64,000 bases of DNA from Apis mellifera (Eukaryota > Arthropoda > Insecta > Hymenoptera > Apidae). Made by a program: the position numbers and the translations under genes. The notes beneath the pieces were generated by a model. The model saw only the letters and a program-made list of their open reading frames with translations, ran no database searches and had not been told where the DNA came from. Position 1 is the stretch's first letter. Every line of letters starts with the position of its first letter. Positions 11,669-23,246 of the stretch are shown here, in pieces. Location: positions 10,936,501 through 11,000,500 of the forward strand of contig NC_037641.1 of the NCBI RefSeq assembly GCF_003254395.2. Direction: 5' to 3'.

Positions 11669-14600
11669 TTTTCCGCGGATCTTTTCCAAACGCGGAAACG
11701 CCGAATAATCGGGTCCCTGGATCGCGAAACTTCGCCAAACTTCTTTCGAGAATTTCTCTTTAACGGGGACGGAGAGGGACGGAGGTGGAAGGATTTCATC
11801 CGCGGGAGGAATAACAAATTGGAGGGGCGGTGAGAGGGTCGTCGCATCGCCACGCGGAACACGCTTCCACGTTCGCGCGAGAGAAGCTTGCCTAGCACGT
11901 TCGAGGAGCCGGCACGCGCATACATTTGCATTTTACGGCGCGTCTAATTGAGCTGTTCGTTATTTTGTCATGCCGATTCCCGCAACGCCACTGTCTCGTC
12001 TACGCCGCGATCTCGATATTACGCGTTCAATTTCGAAAATCGAATAATTCCTCGGAAAGGAAATTTCGATCGAGCGTTCTCTCTCTCTCTGCTTTTTCTT
12101 TTCCTACGAAAGAAAGCAACACGACTCGATCTCGCACGCGTGTCGAGAAACGTGATTACTTACGAAATGAGACTTGTCCCGCGGTTGCCGTTATTATCGT
12201 CGAATCGTGACACTTTGCCCCATAAGGGAGAAGGTGAGGCAAGGCTGGAGAGGAGAGGTCTGGTATCGCGCCACCAATGGTCCCGCCGCGTTGATTTATC
12301 ATCGGCGCCCGACCTTTTTCTCCAGGGCGTAGTCGAGGATCTATAATTGAATCTAGAAAACGGGCCGGCCTCCCGCCCCCGTGAGAATATCTTCAATTTT
12401 CGGCCGCGAAATCGCGCATCTAACCGTCCGGTTCACGCGATATCTTTTCACAAGGCCAGGTGAACGGGGCTTCAAACCGTGGCCTCGCCGAGTTTCGATT
12501 CCAATCTTCCCGCCCTGCCTTGATCGTGGCGATCATGATGCGAGGCATATTGCGTTTCGCGTTATTAGTTCCATTGTATCGGGCGTATTTTCATAAAGCT
12601 CCTTCCGCCCGCCGCGTATTCGTGGCAAACAAAGCCGCGCCCCTCCCTTCGTCCCATTTTCGCCACGTAATTAAACATCGGTGTCCCACGGACGTCGTTC
12701 ACCCGATATCTGCCGGGGAAAATTCGCTCCTCGATGTATCCCGTTTATCGGCACTGGGGAAAGGAAAGAAACGCGGGCAACGAGAAAATCAGAAGCGCGC
12801 TATCCCCGCGAAAAATTCCTCGCGCACGTGATTCGACCTGCTAAATGGCCGACCGTCGTTTAAATTCCGTCCGTCCCTTCGGCATGATCGCTTCGCTAGC
12901 CTTGGTAATCGCGAAATATTCGTATAATAATAACAGCACACACGGAGGACGGATATATACGAGCGAAACGCAGACAGGATGTACAAGGCCGAGGCGGCGC
13001 CATTTCCCCCTCCCCTCTCTCTCTCTCTTTTTTCTCCTCGAAACGAAATTTCTCGTTTTAACGGAAGAAAGGGGGTGGAAGAAGCGAGCGACGACGAAAA
13101 AGCAACGACGAGAAGTCATTTGCACGGAGGCACGAGAGAGATGTCGCAGGGGTTAAATTAACACCGCGAGCACAACTGGGTGAAAATAATTGATAATTAC
13201 AGGCGATGCCGACGTTCTAGCTCACTTTAGTTCAATTTACACGTATGCAAATTCCTCGCCACAGTTCACCCTGCGATTCACAATTCGCTTCGTTTCGGAT
13301 CAACGCCGCCTCGAGATCTCGGTTTCGAGAAAACAATTCAATTCCCGATCCGCGTGGAAAACTCGTGGACGATCCTCGAACTCCCCCCCAAATGACGTTC
13401 TCCACGATCGTTCCTCGACGTATCCGATGATATATGGAACGGCGTGACGGAAGCCACGTAGCAGCACGGGTTACCAACCTCCAAATTGATTCGAATCGTA
13501 CACCCGGCCTATAATGCCGGATAACTAATGACCCTCCCGCAGACCTGTTATCACGACAGGTACGAGGGAACGGCCGGTCACGTACGATGCGCCGATTCTA
13601 CGTACGCACCGGTTGCGTTTTAATCGCGACATCCCGATTCCGGGCCGAGATTCGGCACACTACTCGCTATCCCTTCCCTCCCTTCCCCGTTAATTATTAC
13701 CTATCGCCTCCTTCGTTCTTCGAGTTCCGCGAATTATCGCGTACTTGAATTTTATCGGTCGAGCGCGAACCGAAACTCGTTTTAAATTCTACGTAGATAC
13801 CCGGCTAATGATCGTTCGTGAAACGTAAAACGAAACAACCGCGAGATCTGCCAAACTTTTTTCTTCGGTGAACGATGGAAGTGAATAATCTCGAAAATTT
13901 AATTTAAAAAAAGAAGGAAAAACGATTCGATGGATGGCTACAAAATTCAAAGAAAAAATTTCTGAAAGCATGGAATGGATGTGTTATAAAAATTGTTCGT
14001 GGTAGCGTTGGAACGAAATGAAAGGAAGGGTAACTCATCCTAAACGATCGTTCCAAGGTAGGAATCCCGTTAATATTCCATAAATAATAAATTGAGATTG
14101 GCGATAATTTAGGCCAAGTTCGCTCCATCTCTTCCCCCTTCCCTCTTCTTTTTACGCAATTACATCAACGTGCGATTTCAATATCCGCATCGCGCCGGCT
14201 TAACCAGCTAATCATAGGTGTCCACGACGCGGCACGTCCCTGCCCGTTAATTGGCGTCACGAGGAGGAGGGAATTACGGGGAGCGCGAAAAGGAGGGGAA
14301 AGAGCGCGAAACGAGGGAGAGAGAGGAAGCGAGATAGACAGGAATCATGGACGCGGGATCAAATTGAAAAGTAATATCGATACCGAACTGTGACATAATT
14401 GCCCGATCGCATCGGCTCACGTACAACCGCGACCACGTCCGGCGAGATAATTACAAACTTGGCCGTCGCCCCTCCACGCCTTGGTTTTCTCTCTGAATCC
14501 CCTCCCTCGCCCCGCCAATATCTCCAACACACCTTTCATGCGTGCAGCTCGACCGAGAGCTATCGCCTTTTAATAATCCGCTCGTGAAACTCGTTAAGAT

Positions 14601-15157
14601 CGATCCCGTCGATCGTCCGAGTAACGCGAGCATTTCTCTTCTAATTGGCGAAATCGAGGTCTCAATTGGGGACGAGGCATCGAGGGCCCCCCTCTCTCTC
14701 CCCCTCCCCCCTCCCTTTCACCGTAACATCCAAAAATTAACCGTGAACACGATCGTGAAACGTGTTGCTGGGACACGAGTCCGAGTTATAATCGATTGGA
14801 ACGAGGGATAACGCGACGGGATACCAGCATCGAGAATTTCGAGAATTACGATCGAATCTTCTCCCTCGAAGAGGGGGGGATCAAGGCGAAGGAAAAGAGA
14901 GAGGAGCGTGTAACGGACGGATTTTAAAATGGAAGATTAATTCTTGGGAACCTTTTAGCGTGATTTCGGTGATCCTTTATGGGCTTTGGACCCGTGTAGG
15001 GGTATTACAGTGACATACGGTCGTCGCTTAAGTTAATAGTCGATGCGTTAACACGGGCTGGCGTTATAAAGGGAAAGACGGACAGGCTTTACGTGCGTGC
15101 GTCGCCCACGCGATGACACTGCCCGCCTAGGGCAGGTATATATGTATATAGTGGAAG

Positions 15158-15198
15158 GAAAAAAAAGAAAAAGAAGAAGAAGAAGAAGGAAAAAAAGA
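15158..15198 (+). repeat. A/G-rich (AAG)n tract
   Basis: A purine tract of about 40 bases with an AAG core flanked by A-runs. Confidence 0.8.
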
Positions 15199-17774
15199 TG
15201 GAAATTATTCTCCTTCCAATTTCCAATTCCTCGTTTCCTGTTCGACGTCTCCCCGAGTTGGAATGATCGAAAGTATCGCGGAGCGGAATTATTATAGCAA
15301 ACGAGGTGGCAAGACACCGAGTATTATCCCATTAGAATAAATGCAAAGTAGAGCCTTGTGCCATCTCGATCTACCGTTCTCCTCTCCTTCTTTTCCCTCT
15401 CTCTTCCGTCTCTCTCTCTCTTCCCTTTCCACAGATAACATCCTCTCTCTCTCTCGTTTCCTCTCTGTTCGCCTGGCCTGGCGCTAGGGTGGAAAATGGG
15501 AGGCAGAGCGGCGGTAGGGCGCATTTACATGATATGAATATAATGGAGAGGGCCGGGTCGCTGGCAAACCCGGCCTACGAGAGCGCTACCTGTTGAACGA
15601 AGAGTTCAAACCCACGGTGACCTAGAGGATATATTCGGCCGGTCCTCCGAGGTCATTCTCTCGCGCTCCTCTCTCATCCGTCTCTTTTCGGGACGAATAA
15701 ACGAGATACACTCATTTCCTGGCATCGATCTACCGTTGCATCGACGATTCGACGGCGTGTTTATAAATCGTCGTTTTCGCGATGTATAGACGGAGAAGAG
15801 AATTTCCGTGAGAAGAAGGGAGCCTTTCGGGGCCGGAGCCAGCAAAGAGAGTCGGTAGGTATTACGCGAGAAAACTGAAGAGGAAATGTCACCTGTCCAA
15901 TTAAGGACCGCTCTCCTATCGCCGATACGATCTCGCGCACGAGGCCAACCTCCGTTCTACGAAACAAACGTCGTCGCGGGCCATAAATATGTATAAGACG
16001 GAGCGCGTGTCATTCAGCCGGGACTCCGGATGTTTCCCTCCTTTTTTCCTCCTCTCCACCGCCGATATTACGCGCCCGTCCAACGTGATAATTAAATCTC
16101 GAGCGAGTGTCGTCGCGTATCTCGACGACCAGAATCCTTTCCGTCGCAGTCCGCTCCCGTTTCGAATGATCGTTTCGACAAGTTCGAAAAATCGTGACCC
16201 GTGGAAAAAATTCGAAGCGGAGGGAAGAAATAAAACGGAAACGCCGATATAAAGGTGGCCAATAAAATGGCGACGGTACCCACACCTCTTCTTCGCGACT
16301 CCTTGGTCAATTTTATCCCCCCGAGTCACCAGATGCTTGGACCATCGAACTTTGGAAATTCCAACTTTGGTCCCAGGGCGAAACTGTCGTGGAAATTGAC
16401 GCGTGGACACGATACTGGGAGGAGGGAGGGAGAGAGAAGAAAACGGAGAAGAAAGCGAGGATATATATACGACCGAGTGTATACACACGGTCCCTCTCTC
16501 GATGATCGTTTGGGTCGGGAATATTCATGAAGCTCGAAAGTTAACGGGACGGCACCTCGTATCCCGGCGATTTCGAGAGGTGGTTGCGGTTTTACATCCG
16601 CGACGAGATACTTGGCCAACCGGGAAATAATTCGTTGGCTCGAAAACGAGGCGAGTTTCGCGGGTCGGGGCCCCGTGAAATAAATTTTCGGCCGGCTCCG
16701 TTCTCCGATCGACGATCCGCCTCGGCGATCGCCGCGCCGAGGTGGGAAGAGAGGGGGAGGAGGAGGCGCGATTAATTTCAATTCTCGTCGCCCCTCGGCG
16801 ACGACTTCCTACGAGACGGTAAACGCACACCGATTCCAAAGAATCTCCCGGCACGAGGAATGGCCGACAATGGAGGAAGGAGGAACGACACGAGGGCGCC
16901 GCTTCTCTCCCCGCGAGACGACGACGACGAGTCGATCGGAATCGTTCTCGCAGCCGGGTCACGATCACCGTTCGAGGACCAACCGTGTTGCGCCGACGCC
17001 GCATATATCCATTAACGATATACGACTCGATTCGATTCGATCCCCGCCACTCTTCGCATTCCAGAAAACTTTTACCGCTCCCGTATCCGCCGATTTCTTT
17101 CGAAATCGCGCTCCGCTTTATCGCGCGTCCTTCGTTAACCGCGTCGTCCGCGTTCCTCTCTATTTTCTTTTTCTTTTTCTCTTTTCTTTCTTTCTCGAAT
17201 AAACTCGATCCGGTCGATCTCTTCTCTCCGCCGTATATGCATTTCCGTTAATGGAGGCGATCGTGAAAGTCTCGATGGATCGTTTATTAACCGCGCCGCT
17301 CGTAATTACTTTCGACTAATAACTCGTGCTTCGTGGAGAAGTCGTACGGATCGTGCAACGCGAGCGTGCAGCGAGGAGCCGCGAAAGCTAGGAGGGATAT
17401 CGTAGGAGGATACGACGTGGACCTATGCGGCGAGCAACATCTAGGCGGAGAGGTTTATTAAACGGGTCGAGGGGTCGCGAGAGGGGCTAGGGTTAAAGGG
17501 AAAACGGATATCCCCGGAAGGAGCTTTATTCCCCCCTCCCTCTCCCTCGGGCCTCGCAAACCGCACGCGATTTATGCACGACCGAACGCTCTCACGCGAG
17601 CCCCGGCCGCACGCTTTTCATTCCAGAATCGCTTGTCGAAAACCTCTGGCCCCGAAGATCAAAGCTCCAGACGGTCTTAAGAAAACCGCGCGCAACCCTC
17701 CTCGCCGACCACCGCCTTTCCGATTGTTCCTTCCGTGGATCCGCGATTGTTCGCGAGACCGCAACCCTTTCTCA

Positions 17775-17794
17775 CTCTCTCTCTCTCTCTCTCT
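17775..17794 (+). repeat. (CT)n microsatellite
   Basis: A CT run of about 20 bases. Confidence 0.85.
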
Positions 17795-18280
17795 TTGATT
17801 CTCGCGCGTGAGAATAGGGAAAATTGAAACCCCCCTCCTACTCTACTCCCTACTGTTCTTTACATCTTTCTTTGCATCTCGTTCTCGCTTTGTTCCCCTC
17901 AAACTTTTGGTGGCAATTCCTCCTTCGTCACGACCTATTAAGAACGAATTCGAAAAATACAACGAACAGCGATCTCTGCTGAAACTGTGGGCAACGATGC
18001 GAAATTGAAACGGGTGGAGAAGTGGAACGAAGAGAAAGGAGAGAAAGAAGAGATGTGGGAAACGTCGATAATATAATTTCGGGGAGGGAAGTTTGAGAAA
18101 AGAAAAAGAAAAGTCGGGAAAGAAAGGATAAACGATCCGTTTCGGAAGGGGGAAACGGTAAACAAACGGTAGGCAGGACAGTGGACAATTACAGATAGGC
18201 AGAAGGAACAATGAGCAGGGAAGAATGAAAGGCAGAGTCGTAAATCTTTGGCGGAAACAGGTGGAGAGGCGCGTGATCGC

Positions 18281-18315
18281 GAGTAGTAGTAGTAGTCGTA
18301 GTAGTAGTAGTAGTA
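18281..18315 (+). repeat. (GTA)n trinucleotide repeat just inside the intron after exon C
   Basis: About eleven AGT/GTA units with one GTC variant, starting about 20 bases beyond the exon C donor on the minus strand. Its length could matter for donor use, but that is only a possibility. Confidence 0.85.
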
Positions 18316-18335
18316 TAGGAGATTGAGTAACTGAC

Positions 18336-19579
18336 CTTGCGAAGAAAGCTGCGGCTGCGCTCGCCTGCGCCGGCGTCCCCGGTACCCCGCTCACGTTGTA
18401 CGAGTACTTGGTCTCCTGGTACACTTGATACGCGGTCTGCGGCTTCAAGTGCGACGATCGGTGATAATAGTGATCGGCGTACACGCTCTTCTCGGCTGGA
18501 CGTTCACCGCCGCCGACCTTGGACAGGCCGTAACTCTGCATCGCGGACGAGCACGAGGAGGAGGAGGAGCAGGACACTTTCGAGTGACACTTGTCGTGAC
18601 CGTTCTTCTCCGCCCCGTGCGAGTGAGACTTCTCGTGGGCAGAGACGACGACGCCCGGCTTGTCGATAGTGCCGTAAGATTTCAAGTCGTAACCCTTCAA
18701 CTCGCCGTAGTATTTCATGTTCTCCACCTTGAACCCGTGACCGACATCGTGCCCCTTCGACTTGCCGCCCACTTGCTCCCCGTGCTTCCCGTAACCGAGT
18801 TCCTGCCCCGATTTCATCCTATCCCCGCCGCACTTCCCCACCACCACCAGCCCCTCGACACCGTGGACCGCCGCTTTGCTCGACCCTTTCTCGATCTTCA
18901 GCATCGATCTGTCGCACAGGCGACCTTGCACCGCCTCGCTCGCCTTCAGCAGACAATCCACGGCACCCTTGTACCTGTCGCACGTCGACGGGTCGCACGG
19001 CACACCGGAACCACTTTGGCACGCATTACCGGCAACCGACCCGCCACCGCAACCGCCTCCGATGTTCGAACACCGATTCTGATGATGATGATGGTGGTGA
19101 TGGTGATGGTGATGATGGAACGACGTCGCTTTCGAAAAATCCCCGTGACACCTGAAACCGCCGGATATCACCTCGCCCTCTTCGCTCGCATCCTGATACG
19201 CCTCCTCTTTGTTCGAGTTGCTGCCACCGTTGCCGCCGCTGCTGCTGTTATTGTTGTTGTTGTTGTTATTGTTGTTGGTGGTGGTGGTCGTCGTGTTGTT
19301 GTTGTTGTTGTTATTGTTGTTGTTGGGGCAACGCGTGTCGCACGACTTGTAAGGGAGCCGCGACCGCGACGAAGGAGCGCGTGTTGCTTCTCGCGCGGTT
19401 GGCGTGATACTGGCCAGATTAGAGGGCGTCTCGGCGCCATGAGTTCCCCTGCTGGAGTTACTACCACCACCGCCGCCGCCGCCGCCGCCGCCGTTGCCAC
19501 CACCGCTACCGATGCCTACTACCATGCTCCCTCCTCCTCCTCCTCCTCCTCCACCACCTTGCCGTTTGCCCCTCTCCTC
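18336..19579 (-). CDS. Exon C of the PPxY/His-rich gene (414 codons, homopolymer runs)
   Basis: The frame of exon B continues without a shift. The proposed acceptor (CAATTCGACAG) has a weak pyrimidine tract; the donor (GCAAG then GTCAGTT) is good and leaves a codon split after two bases. Exon-local residues: 8-17 and 30-39 Gly runs; 86-95 Asn, 96-101 Thr, 102-111 Asn; 155-166 twelve His; 168-205 a Cys/Gly-rich patch; 206-230 a short, more ordered stretch (KGAVDCLLKASEAVQGR); 280-335 a Gly/Lys/His/Tyr-rich part; 337-346 Ser/Cys run; 366-395 a Tyr-rich part (YADHYYHRSSH, AYQVYQETKYSY); the last residues are AAAAFFA. The His and Asn runs use mixed codons (CAT/CAC, AAC/AAT). The open frame continues past the donor for about 160 codons, but that part is hydrophobic low-complexity sequence from a TAC/TC-rich tract and is read here as intron. 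Role unknown; a disordered scaffold or regulator is an inference. Confidence 0.72.
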
Positions 19580-19708
19580 CTGTCGAATTGATAAGGTTAC
19601 GCGTAACCGCCAATCTCGCCGAAACTCGCGCGGCGAGTTCGTGCTCGCACCAGACGAGGAAGGATGAAGCGGAGAGAGAGGGAGGGATGGGGAAATTTTT
19701 TTACTCAC
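19580..19708 (-). other. Short in-frame intron between exons B and C (129 bp)
   Basis: It is bounded by a consensus GTGAGT donor and a CGACAG acceptor on the minus strand. The length is a multiple of three and the frame has no stop, so retention would insert 43 residues without a frameshift. The acceptor-side pyrimidine tract is poor, while a much better CT-rich tract lies in the first half of the intron. The true acceptor could therefore be upstream of the one chosen, or the intron may be retained in some transcripts. Confidence 0.6.
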
Positions 19709-20566
19709 CTGGACGCGTTTGTAGTCGTCCTGACGTCTGGCCACTTCCGAGTACTTCGGCGGTGGCTCGGAGGATCTCGGTGGCGTTTCCTGATACCTCG
19801 GCGGCCTGTCGAATTGCCTGTACTTGGGCGGATCGATGTAAGGATTGTTCCGATGCCTGTAATAATTGGGCAGTTGGCAATCGGTCAGATCGGACTGGGA
19901 TCTGTTCAGCTGGTAATTGGGCGGCGCGATCGCCTTCTGCTCCTGCTTCGGGTGCTTGGAAGGGCACGGCGCCTTCTCCTGGAGAACACCGGCGGCGTGC
20001 GGCGCCTTGTCCCTCTGTGCCCCTTTCTCCATTTTGTCCTTCCCTCCTCCTCCTCCTCCTCCTCCCTCCGACTTGCCGTCTTTCGCCGCCTTTTCTTGCG
20101 ACGCGGGCCCATCGATCTCGTAGAAGGTCAACTCCTTTTTGCCCTGACCCTTCTCCACCGCGACACCGCGATGCGTCTTCGAGTGGACGTTCTCCGGTCT
20201 GGGAACTGGCGGATCGATCTGATAGAAGGTCAACTCGCGGGAATCCTGCGACTTGGACCGCGTCTCGTGGCTCGAATGGTGTTGTCGCTCGGGCTGCGAG
20301 TGACTCCTCGCGTACCTCTGATCGATCTTCCCAGCCGCGACCTCTTGATGCCTCGCGGACGACAATCTCGCCAGCCTCTCGCTCGGCCCCAACCTGACCG
20401 AGTTCCGCCCGTACTCCAGATACTCGTCCCCGTACTTGAACACTTGCCGCGGCTTGTACTTCTCCTCGAACTGGGAGTAGTTGTACGTGTTGAACCCCAC
20501 CTGATTGAAATTTCTGCTCAGATTGGACGAGTCGTAGTCGGTGGACGTGACGGCCTCCATGTTTAT
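19709..20566 (-). CDS. Exon B of the PPxY/His-rich gene (286 codons, four PPxY motifs)
   Basis: The exon opens after a strong acceptor (TCTTCTTCTTCCAG) in phase 0 and closes at a consensus donor (GTCCAG then GTGAGTAA), also in phase 0. Exon-local residues: 1-75 hold a Tyr/Asn-rich stretch (STDYDSSNLSRNF, FNTYNYSQFEEKY, GDEYLEYGRNS); 111-118 ELTFYQID and 145-152 ELTFYEID are an internal duplication; about 168-175 is a Gly run; 215-218 PPNY, 246-249 PPKY, 255-258 PPRY and 269-272 PPKY are four PPxY motifs. PPxY is the known ligand of group I WW domains (Nedd4-type ubiquitin ligases, Yorkie, Kibra and others), so a WW-domain partner is inferred. The rest is rich in Ser, Lys, Gln and Pro and looks disordered. 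The first Met (codon 3) has a fair Kozak context (AACATGG), so an alternative transcript could start here. Family not recognised. Confidence 0.85.
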
Positions 20567-23224
20567 CTGGAAGAAGAAGAGAAGAGATGTTCCGGTGAGG
20601 AAGCGAGCCGCGGAAAGGATCGAAAAACAAAAGGAGGAAGAGCTGGGCGGCAGTTGGAGCGGAGGGGAGCGGGAAAGGGCGCTCGGAGGAAGGGGAAGGG
20701 GAGCCGAGGCCGGCCGAGGAGACCATAAATCGGGGAACGTCTTACTCCTAAATGCCCGGGGTATTTACCGTGAAACAAAAAGCCACGGCGCGATAAATAA
20801 AATCTGACACCGAGGGGGCGTGCCTTCGCGTCGCCGTCTACCTCTGTTTCGCGGATAAAGCGCCGCTTCCTCCCCCACCTCCTTCTTCGTCTTATCTTGC
20901 TGCTCGTTCCGGGACGAGGAAAGCGGCCGTTCTCTCCGCTCCTCTGCGGAGAGGGTTGTGGAAACGTGGTCGGCCTCTCCGAATTCCACGTCGAAAAATC
21001 GAGCCGCGCTCGAGGAGGAACCGGTTCGCACCTCTTCCACCCGAAGGCCAATCGATTGCGCCTATATGCGTGCAAGCGTCGCGAGAGAGCCGCTTTCACG
21101 ATGCAATCGAGATCGCGCGCGCGGTTTCTCTCTCATCTTTTTCGCCTTTTTCTCTCCTCTCCTTCACTCGCTCGAGCCCTTATCCAGAAAATATCCGCTG
21201 CGAGGCAAGTGGCACCGGTAGATGCCAGATCCCGATTACCCGATTCGACGAACTTGGCGGCAATCCACCTTTCGACGAGTTTGCGCCCTACCTAACTACC
21301 TACCAACTTCCTCTTCCATCCACGAGGATAATTACGAGGTTCTACCGTTCTCTCCCCCTTCCCAATATCGCGAATTAAAATTCGAATCAAGATTCGGAAG
21401 GGAGAGAGAGTCTCTCGATAAGAACGGTCGAGTCTAAGAACGGAGTTAATAAGGAAGGAAATACGGCTGACTGGGTAGATTAGACGGAGGGATGATCTGT
21501 TTCGCGAGCAATTTCGAGCCTTTTGACCCGAAACTTTCGGAATTTCGCTGACCGAGGGAATGCGTTGCCGGGTCACCGGGTATATATCGAGCCCGGTGGA
21601 TAACTCGTTCGAGGAGCATGGAGAGGAGCCCATGCCCCCTCGGGGCCCGCGGTTATATATTACGGGGCTGTAATGAAGACTCAAGAGCTCGGCAGCCGAG
21701 CTACCGAGCCACAGCCTTGTTTATCACCTCACCTCAAATATACAATTAACATGTTGAAAACCCGCCCGGAGCTCTCCGAAATCGCAACCTTCCCTTTACC
21801 TTGCTGCGCCGACAAAGAAAGGGTTGCGAGGCCCGTGTTCCACTCTCTCGTTACACGCCTCGTTAAAGCCTCGCGTCTCGATCCTCTCTCTTATCCCTCG
21901 AACTATCTCCCCATCTCGAGAGTCTTCCCCGAAATTACCGCGGCGCGGCCGAACACCATCGAGGAAACCTTTTGAAAATTTCGAGTAAGTTTTTCGAAAT
22001 CGGCGAAAAAGTATCATACATATCGTCCTTCTTCATTGAGACGCGCGAAACTGGTCTGAATATTGGCGACAAAATCGACTTTCCCCCCCGACCGATCGCC
22101 TCTACCATTATTGAACGTAATTAAAGAGAAAGGTTGTCCGGCAGGAGACGTCCGCGCCGATTTTCCACCATTTATATTCAAAGTGGCCTCGGATAATAAT
22201 TCCACGCGAGAAAATGCAGGATCGTGATCGAGGGGAGGGGAGGAATGGTGAAAATGGCGACACGGCGGCGACATCGGGAGCGGAAGTCTGGTTGTAAATA
22301 AGAATTACGCGGCCGATTATTCTCCGTTCCGTTTCTTCGTCCGCGCTCATCGTCCAGGGACACGCGTATCGATAGCAGTCGCGTCAGAATTCTCGTTTAT
22401 CTTCATCCTTCAATTTCCCGCGCTGGGATCGTCCACGCTCCCACAAATAAAACCTAGCCTACACGCGGCGATACTCCAACCGCCGATCCGCCATGCGATG
22501 GATATTGCATCGAATCGGTTGGAAAGTCTCTCTTTCTCTCTCTCCTCTCATCCTCTGCCGAAGGATGGATGGGGAGAGGCGTGTAACGGTCGAGTTGCGC
22601 GCCCATCTTCTCTTATTTTTCCCGATCATTTATTCCCTCCCCTCCCTTCGTTGTACATCTTTCGAGAATTAATGGATCCAACTTAGCGAGTTTACGGCAT
22701 CTTTAACGACGTATGCATCTTTAACGAAGTCGAATCGAAAGGGATTCTTCTTTCGACGGAGGGGAAGGGGTGTGTCACGCTTCGACATTATTAACGAGGG
22801 GATCGATTAATTATCGTCTCTCGTTTATCGATCTTGTCACGAATTTAGAACGATTCTTCGTTGCTGTTACAAACGTTGAACGTTTGAGAGCGAAAGGCGT
22901 ACACGCCGATCGATCGATATTTCTCGCCGGTCGTATCTCACTCGAGGAAACGATACATCGAAATAAAATTGTTGAAAGTTGCGGGTTGGAAGGAAGACGA
23001 TAATGACGTTGTTTGCATTGGCAATGATAAGTTTCGTTACGGAGCGGCGGGGGGAAACGAGGGGCTCGTGCCGGTGTCTGGGAACGGGGCCCCGTAATTA
23101 CGGTTACCGATCGAATTATTATCCCGGTTTCGCGCGATACGAAGGCGTTGCAGAGGAAAGGAAACGATCACCTTCGCGAGCGGATTCGAGATCAGTGTTA
23201 TTAACGGTAGACGAAATCGACGAG

Positions 23225-23246
23225 CTCTCTCTCTCTCTCTCTCTCT
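23225..23246 (+). repeat. (CT)11 microsatellite
   Basis: An uninterrupted CT run in the large intron. Confidence 0.9.

Larger units (their letters stand above)
1..18335. other. Non-coding sequence downstream of exon C (intron and/or 3' flank)
   Basis: Exon C ends in a donor, so at least one more exon of the minus-strand gene should lie here or beyond position 1. No exon can be supported with confidence; the best guess, at 4583-4724, is reported as a finding only. The stretch otherwise holds simple repeats, T-runs, two copies of an 18-base repeat (5446 and 5653) and chance open frames with compositions typical of GC-rich non-coding DNA. Confidence 0.55.

Noticed and set aside
15543..15596. 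Short plus-strand frame ending in ANPAYESATC and a stop, resembling an NPxY tail
   Set aside because: Too short, with no supported acceptor or neighbouring exon. The NPxY-like match is likely chance.
17843..18335. Continuation of the 905-codon open frame beyond exon C
   Set aside because: A good donor ends exon C. The continuation is hydrophobic low-complexity sequence from a TAC repeat and T/C-rich DNA, typical of intron read-through.
18425..19591. 388-codon open frame on the plus strand
   Set aside because: Antisense mirror of exon C: GC-rich codon ends and homopolymer repeats keep the opposite strand open. The composition is Arg/Val repeat-like.
19664..20728. 354-codon open frame on the plus strand, and a 341-codon minus frame at 19701-20726
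   Set aside because: Both are other-frame shadows of exon B. Neither respects the splice sites, and the motifs (PPxY, ELTFYxID) appear only in the chosen frame.
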